DNA of 32,866 nucleotides from VFZP01 sp043730365. GTDB taxonomy: Bacteria > Acidobacteriota > Terriglobia > Bryobacterales > Bryobacteraceae. Within the stretch, counting starts at the first letter, position 1. Each line of letters starts with the position of its first letter. Location of the stretch: positions 1-32,866 of the forward strand of contig JAYTKJ010000012.1 of NCBI GenBank assembly GCA_043730365.1. Direction: 5' to 3'. Positions 1 through 6,733 of the stretch are shown here, piece after piece. Both the position numbers and the translations under genes were made by a program. The notes beneath the pieces were generated by a model, which ran no database searches, was not told where the DNA came from, and was given only the letters and a program-made list of their open reading frames with translations.

Positions 1-2163
1 GACCACCAGTTCAATCAGAACTTCAAAATCTACTACTCCTGGACTGACAACCGCTACAGCGGTTTCCAACGTCCCTGGAATATTCGCGAAGACCGGCCGG
101 AGTACGATCACGCTTCCGGCAATTTCTCGCCGTCTCGCAATCAGTTGATGTCGTTCGGCAAAACCTGGATTGTGTCACCCTCGGTCGTGAACGATGCTCG
201 CGCAGGATACAACCGCCGTTTTAGCAAGCAAGACGTCCCGTCGTTCCAACAGAACTGGGCACAGAAGTTGGGCATTCCCAATATCAGCGGAGACCTGTTC
301 CCCGCCTTCGGTTCCGGTAACCGCAACGACCCATCCTCGATCTACGGAATGTTCGGCGCCACGCCAAACCAGAATGTGAATGAGACGCTCTCGTTCCGCG
401 ATGACCTTTCTTACATCCGCGGCAAGCATGCCTTCAAGATGGGCTATGACATGCTGCGCTTCCGCCTGAATTCAGCGATTCTGGCCAACCCGGTTCGCTT
501 TGACTTCTCTGGCTCCACCACCGGCCTGGAAGCGAACGGCGTAGCCACGGGCAACACGGGCAGCCCGTTTGCCGGCTTCCTGACCGGCTACGTGACGGCG
601 GCCACCTTCACCAGCGAGCTGACCAGTTGGCTGCCGCGCTCATCCATTCACAGCTTTTACTTCCAGGACGACTGGAAGCTGTCTCCCACCTTGACGGTGA
701 ACTGGGGTATCCGCTATTCGAACGAAAGCCCCTTCACTACCAAGTACGGTTTGATGAGCCAGTTCGACCCCACCGCCACCGACGCGCTCACCGGACGGAC
801 CGGCGCGATCACGCATCCGACCAAGGGCCTGAACCGCCGCGACAACAACAACTTCAACCCGCGTCTGGGTCTCGCCTGGCATCCGCTCGAGAAGTGGGTG
901 TTCCGCGGCGGCCTCGGCTTCTACACCGTGGACGTGAAGTTCCCGGCAGGCCGCGACATGTATGACGAATACCAGGGCATTGCGCTGCAACAGGCGGCGC
1001 CGGGCAATCCGACGCCGATCTACCAGATCAGCCGGGCCACCGCGCCTCCCTCGGCCAACATCACCAACGGCGTTGCTCCGTTCGTAGGAACCAACTTCGG
1101 CGGCCGCAACATCAACTACTGGGATCCGAACCTGCGCAACCCGTATGCCATCAACTGGAACGCCAGCGTCCAGCATGAGTTCACGCGCGACTACCTGCTT
1201 GAGTTCAGCTATCAGGGCTCCGGCAGCGTAGGCCTGGTGGAGCGCTGGGAGCTCAATGCCATTCCGATCACCGACGCCAACACCGCCTTGCTACGCACGG
1301 GCTCCAACCTGGCGTCCGCGCAGAACTTCCGCCCCTATCCGCACATGGGCAACATCACCATGCGCTCCAACTTTGGCCATTCGACGTTCCATTCGGCTAC
1401 GGCGAAACTGGAAAAGCGCATGGCCAAGGGGCTGTACTTCAACACCTTCTACACTTTCTCGAAAGCCATCAACAGCGCCGACACCGATAACTCGGGTGGC
1501 GGCGTGCTGCCGCTTCAGAACCGGAACCTCGAGAAGGGCCGCGCCGGGTATGACCGCAACCATCGCTACATCGGCACGGTCAACTGGGAACTGCCGTTTG
1601 GCAGGGGCAAGCGGTTTGCTGGCGGCAGCGGCGTCGGCGGCTGGCTGATGAGCGGCTGGGAGCTGAGCTGGATTCAGACCGTAGAGTCCGGCAACCCGCT
1701 GAACTTCGGCTACCAAAACGCCCCGACCAACAACTACTATCCTGGCTTCTCCGGTGCACGCCGTCCGAACCTGGTAGGGACGCCGGTCTACAACTTCGGC
1801 AACTGGAACAACGGCGGTGGAGACCGGTTTGTGGAAGTGAACCGCCCGGCCGTCATTGATCAAAGCGCCTTTGCTTATCCCGGTGAGTTCCAGGTTGGCA
1901 CGGCCGGCCGCAATATTCTCACCGGACCTCGCCTGGTATGGGCGCAGGTTTCGGCGCAGAAGAACTTCAAAATCAAAGAGCGCTTCAACGCGCAATTCCG
2001 CTGGGACTTCCAGAACGCCATGAAGACCTACAACTTCACCGGCCCTGGGACCACGGTGGATTTCCGCAATCCGCAGACCTTCGGCAAGCTCCGTGACGAT
2101 CCGCGCACGGCTTCGCTGGGCGGTCAGCCGCTGATGAACATCACCTTGGCGGTGCAGTTCTAA
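1..2163 (+). CDS. Oar-like TonB-dependent receptor, 3' part (5' end outside window)
   Basis: Outer-membrane receptor of the Oar/CarboxypepD_reg type, expected to import a ligand through a 22-strand barrel using TonB energy. The reading frame is open from base 1, so the N-terminal regulatory domain and most of the plug lie upstream; about 720 residues are present. Barrel features seen are many alternating aromatic/polar strands, the recurring phrases FYFQDDWKLSPTLTVNWGIR and NNFNPRLGLAWHP, the late SKAINSADTDNS region, and a C-terminal strand ending in aromatic F (LAVQF), the usual Bam-recognised end. The same phrases recur in the two complete paralogues at 9704 and 23958. An internal ATG at 145 is not the start because coding continues 5' of it. 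A strong hairpin follows at 2187. The ligand cannot be deduced. Confidence 0.9.
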   Translation, partial: DHQFNQNFKIYYSWTDNRYSGFQRPWNIREDRPEYDHASGNFSPSRNQLMSFGKTWIVSPSVVNDARAGYNRRFSKQDVPSFQQNWAQKLGIPNISGDLFPAFGSGNRNDPSSIYGMFGATPNQNVNETLSFRDDLSYIRGKHAFKMGYDMLRFRLNSAILANPVRFDFSGSTTGLEANGVATGNTGSPFAGFLTGYVTAATFTSELTSWLPRSSIHSFYFQDDWKLSPTLTVNWGIRYSNESPFTTKYGLMSQFDPTATDALTGRTGAITHPTKGLNRRDNNNFNPRLGLAWHPLEKWVFRGGLGFYTVDVKFPAGRDMYDEYQGIALQQAAPGNPTPIYQISRATAPPSANITNGVAPFVGTNFGGRNINYWDPNLRNPYAINWNASVQHEFTRDYLLEFSYQGSGSVGLVERWELNAIPITDANTALLRTGSNLASAQNFRPYPHMGNITMRSNFGHSTFHSATAKLEKRMAKGLYFNTFYTFSKAINSADTDNSGGGVLPLQNRNLEKGRAGYDRNHRYIGTVNWELPFGRGKRFAGGSGVGGWLMSGWELSWIQTVESGNPLNFGYQNAPTNNYYPGFSGARRPNLVGTPVYNFGNWNNGGGDRFVEVNRPAVIDQSAFAYPGEFQVGTAGRNILTGPRLVWAQVSAQKNFKIKERFNAQFRWDFQNAMKTYNFTGPGTTVDFRNPQTFGKLRDDPRTASLGGQPLMNITLAVQF

Positions 2164-2186
2164 GCGGGCAGAGAGAGCAGTACGAA

Positions 2187-2218
2187 CCAAGGGCCTCCCT
2201 TCACCGGGAGGCCCTTGG
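2187..2218 (+). terminator. Hairpin terminator after the first receptor
   Basis: A perfect 13-bp inverted repeat (CCAAGGGCCTCCC at 2187-2199 and its complement at 2206-2218) surrounds a 6-nt loop, starting 23 nt after the stop codon. It is followed by a short T-rich stretch (TGTTCTT) rather than a long U-tract. The stem is very stable, so it probably ends the receptor transcript and insulates the downstream locus. Confidence 0.8.
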
Positions 2219-2261
2219 TGTTCTTGGGCGGCCCGACGATAGGCTAAGCTAGTCTATCGCT

Positions 2262-2402
2262 ATGGTTCACGCAGGCATCTCTGAACTCCGATCGGCATTT
2301 CGGAGCCATCTGGATGCGGCCCACGGTGAGGGCCCGTCCAGCTATCTTCTCCGTTTTTATGCTGCCGAGTGCGGCCTGAAATCCGTCGCAGTGCTTGGCT
2401 GA
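2262..2402 (+). pseudogene. N-terminal piece of a frameshifted HEPN-like small protein
   Basis: A 46-codon ORF from ATG 2262 to TGA 2400-2402. Its last half reads SYLLRFYAAECGLKSVAVLG, which resembles the helix carrying E-x2-LK in HEPN-type and related helical proteins. The continuation of that fold (a GHDL helix and a HEAWRYG segment) is found in the next ORF in a different frame, overlapping this one. Joining the two needs a single -1 shift somewhere in 2369-2400, and the joined product would be about 130 residues. I therefore read it as the 5' half of one gene broken by a one-base indel. Alternatives are a sequencing error or programmed frameshifting, but no classical slippery heptamer is visible. 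The HEPN assignment is by motif pattern only. Confidence 0.5.
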
Positions 2403-2668
2403 AGCTCAGATCTACCGAGCAAATGCCAGAAGAGTTGATCAAGAAGGGGCATGACCTGATGGCCTGGGCCAAGCACCTGAACCTCTCGGCAAGTATTGTC
2501 GGAACGAATACCGCACCCAAAGTGCGTCTGCGGAATGGCTTCTCCTTCGGCATTCAACAAGCCCATGAGGCATGGCGATACGGGGTCGGAATGAACCAAG
2601 GCGAAGAAGCCAAGCTGATAGCTTGGATTGGCCATCTATGCGACTGGCTCACAGAGGAAAATCGATGA
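2369..2668 (+). CDS. HEPN-like helical protein, C-terminal piece, coupled to the ATPase
   Basis: ORF of 99 residues with a GTG start at 2369; an internal ATG at 2423 gives 81 residues starting MPEELIKK. It contains GHDLMAWAKHLNL, matching the HDL-x2-L helix common in HEPN-fold proteins, then HEAWRYG and a tryptophan-rich end. No clear R-x4-6-H RNase motif is seen, so it may be a non-catalytic partner. Its stop overlaps the ATPase start (ATGA at 2665-2668), showing an operon and translational coupling. The preceding 46-codon ORF at 2262 appears to be its missing N-terminus in another frame. It may still be translated alone from 2369 or 2423. Function is unknown; a role as partner of the ATPase is inferred from position. 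Confidence 0.55.
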   Translation: MRPEIRRSAWLKLRSTEQMPEELIKKGHDLMAWAKHLNLSASIVGTNTAPKVRLRNGFSFGIQQAHEAWRYGVGMNQGEEAKLIAWIGHLCDWLTEENR

Positions 2669-5340
2669 TCCCTTCAGACATTCGGCTGTTCACTTGGCTC
2701 GACGTGGAGGAGGTCTTCATGCGAATACCGGCGGCCGAATGGCCAAGCTGGTTGCGCGGTGTGGAGGTCTACTGGCATGAGGTGAAGGTGATGATTAAGC
2801 CCGGCGCAATGGAAGCTTCGCAAGAATGGCTTGCCGCAGCCTTCGCCCCTCGGATAGAGAAGGCGCCGCCGAATCTGTTTGAAGTCTTCAAGATCAGTTT
2901 GGAGACTTCGGACCCCACTATTCCCAGGCTGTTGCCTGTCGCTATTGAGGAGAGAGCCGAAGAATCGGCTGGGCCGAGGCCAAAGCCGAGTTTCGAGCGG
3001 CCTACTCAGGTCAGCCCAGGCATCTTTCAAACTCTGTCGCCTCAACCGTTTCCATCGAACACGCCTCCCTTGATTGCTTTCCATTCCTTCAAGGGGGGCG
3101 TCGGCAGAACTCTGCACGCATTGGCTTTGGCCTTCCAGATCGCTCGTAACAAAAAAGATCGAGTTCTTTTGGTGGATGCCGATTTGGAGGCGCCCGGCAT
3201 TACATGGCTGCTACCCAGCCGGTTGCCCCAACCTCCAGTGTCATTCTCCGATTTTCTCGCCCTTGCCCACGGGGACCCGGATCCTAGAATGACGGCCGCC
3301 ATCGATCTCGTGGCGGCGAGGCTGCAGGACGCCTCTTTGGAAGGGGTATACGTTCTGCCAGCCTTTCGCTCCCCGAGTAGATTTGTTTCCGCCGAAATTA
3401 GGCCAGAACACCTTCTCGCTGGATCAAAGGACCCGTTCGTCCTCTCTAACTTGCTGGCGCGACTAGGGCAGAAACTCGATGTCGAATGCGTTATTGTCGA
3501 CTTGTGCGCCGGATTGTCGGAGCTTGGCGCTGGACTATTGCTGGATCCTCGAGTTAGCCGTGTGCTGGTGACTACTTTAGGCGGCCAAGCCTTCGACGGT
3601 ACCGGCATGGTGCTTGATCTAATTGCCCAGAAGGCGCCCTCGGCTCGAAGCGACGATCCCATTCCAGCCGTCATTGTCAATCAAGTGCCGATTGAGTTGC
3701 ACGCGACACCATGGTACGAAGAGCGCGAAAGGCGAATTCTTGAGCGCGCTGCGCCTCTGTTCTGCGACACCGCCGCCGAAGACTATAGAGACCTGCTGGT
3801 TGGGCCGACGCTTTTCGAATCCAGCCTGTTGACGATACCTAGCGATTGGGACGAGGCGCGCAAGAGAATTGAGAATTCAGGCGTGGCAACCACTGCCAAG
3901 GCTTTGGCGGAACAACTGCCCAGAAGATATGCGGCCGATGGAATTCCGCCCTTGAAGGACTTGGACCAGTTGCGACGGCGCCTCGCCGAACACGCCAAGA
4001 GTTTAGTTTTTGCCGAGCACGCTGCCACCGGGGATTTCATGCCCATTCCGCCTCTGCAGAAGCTCGTTAGCAACAACCGTGCCCGGCTGCCGGTTGCAGC
4101 GATCGTTGGCCCTAAGGGTTCGGGGAAGACTCATACCTTTCTTCAGTTGGTTGCCCGCCGGGACTGGCGCAACTTCTCGAAGGCCATCGATCCCAACAAC
4201 CTCGATTCTCTGGAAGCGGATATTCTTCCGTTGACCAACCCTCTCAGCCTCAGTCCGGAGCATCGGAAGTTGATTGACGATGCACGCGAATCCGTGGCAA
4301 GAGCGATTGGGAAGGGAAGCCCGATTTCAACCGTCGATGTCACCGATCGCGTCAACGATTGGCTGAAAGAACCCTCCGATGTCTCACAATGGCGCGACCG
4401 ATGGCTTGACCTGATTGCGTGGAGTGCAGGGTTTGAACCGAATTCTGCTATGGCCGGAAGGAAGTTCGTGTCCCACCTGCAGAGAAGAACGATAGTTGTG
4501 ATAGACGGCCTGGAAGACCTCTTCCAGGAACTGCCTTCCAGTGCGGCTCAACAGGTAGCCCTTCGTTCGCTTCTCCAACAGGTTCCTGAGTGGCTTGAGT
4601 CTCTGGGCAACGCGAACCTTGGAGTCCTCGTGTTCGTTCGGCGCGATATGGTCGTCAATGCAATCCATCAGAATAGGGAGCAATTTCTTAGCCGATACGA
4701 ACCATATGCTTTGCGGTGGGACCGCAACGAGGCGTTGCGCCTTGTAGCGTGGGTCGCCACCAAGGCCAGCGTGCTCGCCGGGGTGTCCACTGAGCAAGTC
4801 ATGCAAGCCGACGAAAACGATCTGGTCAGCTCCCTGACTCCGCTGTGGGGTCGAAAGCTTGGCGGGGACACTTCCAAAGAAGGTCGGTCGGCCGAATGGA
4901 TCATGGCGGCTCTGTCGGACTTTCGCGGACTAATTCAGGCCCGCGATATCGTGCGTTTCCTCAGCGAGGCTGCTTCGCAGTCCATTCAAGTCAAGAGCCT
5001 TCTGGTTGATCGAATCCTAGTGCCAACCGGAATCAAGACGGCCGTATCGGAGTGCAGTAAGCAAAAGGTTGAAGAGGTCAAGCAGGAGAACCCACCGCTT
5101 GGTGCGGTTTTCGACAAACTAAGAGCCCTTCTTCATGAACAAAGGCAAGTGCCGTTCCTCAGGGAAACCGTCGATCTGAGCCCAAGTGAGCTCGAACTTC
5201 TACAACTTAATGGCGTAGTGGTCCTCGAAGGGGAGGAATTTTACGTCTCAGAGATCTATCGGTCGGGTTTGAGCTTCACGCTCCAAAAAGCAAAGCGAGC
5301 CAAGGTGCTCGCGTTTGCTCGCCGAACGCGTGTCGCCTGA
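2665..5340 (+). CDS. Tandem P-loop ATPase: KGGVGR-type MinD/ParA-like domain plus second STAND/AAA-like NTPase
   Basis: A protein of 891 residues. I chose ATG 2665 because it forms an ATGA overlap with the upstream stop and has an AGAGGA ribosome site at 2653-2658; the frame stays open 93 nt further up. Layout: an unrecognised N-terminal region (1-130); a SIMIBI-type ATPase with the variant loop KGGVGRT (143-149), LLVDADLEAPG (168-178) and VIVDLCAGL (277-285); a second NTPase with Walker A GPKGSGKT (482-489), Walker B VVIDGLEDLF (611-620) and a sensor-like VFVRRD (656-661); and a C-terminal winged-helix-like region with SEIYRSGLSF (862-871). There is no signal peptide or membrane segment, so it is cytosolic. 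The KGGVGR variant family is known and often lies in proposed conflict loci, but its biochemistry is little described. Sampled lines are clearly lower in GC than neighbours (28 of 60 at 3121-3180), which suggests transfer. Confidence 0.85.
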   Translation: MIPSDIRLFTWLDVEEVFMRIPAAEWPSWLRGVEVYWHEVKVMIKPGAMEASQEWLAAAFAPRIEKAPPNLFEVFKISLETSDPTIPRLLPVAIEERAEESAGPRPKPSFERPTQVSPGIFQTLSPQPFPSNTPPLIAFHSFKGGVGRTLHALALAFQIARNKKDRVLLVDADLEAPGITWLLPSRLPQPPVSFSDFLALAHGDPDPRMTAAIDLVAARLQDASLEGVYVLPAFRSPSRFVSAEIRPEHLLAGSKDPFVLSNLLARLGQKLDVECVIVDLCAGLSELGAGLLLDPRVSRVLVTTLGGQAFDGTGMVLDLIAQKAPSARSDDPIPAVIVNQVPIELHATPWYEERERRILERAAPLFCDTAAEDYRDLLVGPTLFESSLLTIPSDWDEARKRIENSGVATTAKALAEQLPRRYAADGIPPLKDLDQLRRRLAEHAKSLVFAEHAATGDFMPIPPLQKLVSNNRARLPVAAIVGPKGSGKTHTFLQLVARRDWRNFSKAIDPNNLDSLEADILPLTNPLSLSPEHRKLIDDARESVARAIGKGSPISTVDVTDRVNDWLKEPSDVSQWRDRWLDLIAWSAGFEPNSAMAGRKFVSHLQRRTIVVIDGLEDLFQELPSSAAQQVALRSLLQQVPEWLESLGNANLGVLVFVRRDMVVNAIHQNREQFLSRYEPYALRWDRNEALRLVAWVATKASVLAGVSTEQVMQADENDLVSSLTPLWGRKLGGDTSKEGRSAEWIMAALSDFRGLIQARDIVRFLSEAASQSIQVKSLLVDRILVPTGIKTAVSECSKQKVEEVKQENPPLGAVFDKLRALLHEQRQVPFLRETVDLSPSELELLQLNGVVVLEGEEFYVSEIYRSGLSFTLQKAKRAKVLAFARRTRVA

Positions 5341-5542
5341 TTCGACCCTCTTCCGGAACCAACCATCGGCAGCGGCCCCTCCAGCAATGCTAGTGAAACG
5401 AGCCATCTTAGCGAAGCATGGCGAAGCTGCACTTGCGGCGACGCGAGAGCTTTCACCGGAAAGCACTTCGCGCTTCGAGATCTGTCGTAGTTTTCTCTTC
5501 TCTGCAATGAAACGAAACGCGGAGTAGAATGTCATAGCTCCT

Positions 5543-6733
5543 ATGAAGCGCCTGCTGACACGCCTCGTCACCGCAATATTTACGCCTGCGCTGCAACTGG
5601 CGCTCTCCCGGCTAGTCCTTCGCTTCGGCCCTAGCTCCATTCGGTTTGGTGACTTGCTGTTTGTCTACCACTGGCAGGATGTGCGCGACGTCCTCCATCG
5701 GGATGAAGACTTCCTCATCGCGCCCGTCAACGCCGAACGCATCGTCGCGGTTTCGGGCCCTTTCATTCTGGGCATGGACCGCTCACCGGATCTCTTCCGC
5801 CAGCGCACCTGCATCTACAACGCGATGCGCGATGCCGACTTCCGGTTGATCGAAGACACCCTCGCCGCCGGCATCGCCGATTGTCTGAAGGAGGCCCGGC
5901 AGAATGGAGGCAGGCTCGACGTCGTCAACGGTTACGCCCGCCGCATCGCCGGCCGGACCGCCAGCGCGTATTTCGGAGTCGCCGGTCCGGACGAAGCCAG
6001 CACGCAGCGAGTGATTCGGGCGATCTTCTATGAGAGCTTCCTCAACGTAGCCAATGACCCGGAAGTCCGCACCGCCGGTATCGCCGCGGGCCACGAGCTG
6101 GCCACTTGGACCAGCCTGGAAATAGAACGGCGGCGGCAGACCGGCAACCTGGGGCACGACGTCCTGGGCCGGCTGATGCACCACGCGCCGGCGTCTGGTT
6201 TTGACGACGGAGCGGTGCGTTGGATGTTCTCCGGCCTGATCGTGGGAGCGGTGGACACCACCGCGACGGTGACCGCCAACATCATCAAAGAAGTTATCGA
6301 TGATCCGCATCTGGTGGCGTCGATCCGGCGCGATCTCGATAATCCCACCGCACTCCGCGGTTGGTGCTGGGACACGTTGCGGCGGCGGCCCCACAACCCC
6401 GCGATCGTGCGGAGCGCCGGCCCGTCGGCCAAGCTAGCCGGGCGCGACGTGAAGCCAGGGAGCCGGGTGACTGCGTTGACGCTGGCGGCGATGCAGGACC
6501 CAGCCGCGTTTCCCGACCCCAAGGTCATGCGGCCAGACCGTCCCGATCAATACTACATGCACTTTGGCCACGGCCTGCACGAGTGCGCCGGACGCCAGAT
6601 CAACGCCCGGCAGATTCCGGCGCTGGTGGGCGCACTGGTGGCCAACGGAGTCTCGGGGTCCGCCGACATTCGCTTTGAAGGCCCATTTCCCAATGAGTTG
6701 ATGGTGCAACTCGGAGGAGGCGCAAACTCATGA
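5543..6733 (+). CDS. Cytochrome P450
   Basis: Haem-thiolate monooxygenase, 396 residues, close to the usual size of soluble bacterial P450s. The haem loop FGHGLHECAGR (341-351) carries the cysteine ligand C348. The I-helix contains GAVDTT (235-240), the oxygen-activation region. The K-helix, where E-x-x-R is nearly invariant, reads WDTLR, so the acidic residue is Asp (D277, R280). The N-terminus is somewhat hydrophobic but not a clear signal anchor. Its stop overlaps the start of the DyP-type peroxidase gene (ATGA, 6730-6733), so the two are translated as a pair. No ferredoxin or reductase gene is adjacent; electrons must come from elsewhere or the enzyme may use peroxide. No good Shine-Dalgarno precedes ATG 5543, and a -10-like TAGAAT lies at 5525-5530. 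Substrate unknown. Confidence 0.92.
   Translation: MKRLLTRLVTAIFTPALQLALSRLVLRFGPSSIRFGDLLFVYHWQDVRDVLHRDEDFLIAPVNAERIVAVSGPFILGMDRSPDLFRQRTCIYNAMRDADFRLIEDTLAAGIADCLKEARQNGGRLDVVNGYARRIAGRTASAYFGVAGPDEASTQRVIRAIFYESFLNVANDPEVRTAGIAAGHELATWTSLEIERRRQTGNLGHDVLGRLMHHAPASGFDDGAVRWMFSGLIVGAVDTTATVTANIIKEVIDDPHLVASIRRDLDNPTALRGWCWDTLRRRPHNPAIVRSAGPSAKLAGRDVKPGSRVTALTLAAMQDPAAFPDPKVMRPDRPDQYYMHFGHGLHECAGRQINARQIPALVGALVANGVSGSADIRFEGPFPNELMVQLGGGANS

Noticed and set aside
1291..2190. Long minus-strand ORFs opposite the receptors, DyP and other GC-rich genes
   Set aside because: They are antisense shadows with Arg/Val/Ala-rich translations and no recognisable domains, typical of GC-rich coding DNA.
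2400..2402. TGA in the HEPN-like gene read as selenocysteine, given selB in the window
   Set aside because: Read-through gives only a few more codons before another stop and does not reach the frame carrying the GHDL segment.
2572..2664. Upstream extension of the ATPase to give 922 residues
   Set aside because: It overlaps the coupled small gene in another frame; ATG 2665 has a better ribosome site and an ATGA overlap.
5341..5542. Possible small gene (70 codons from 5315) between the ATPase and the P450
   Set aside because: It starts inside the ATPase gene in another frame, shows no motif and has no ribosome site.
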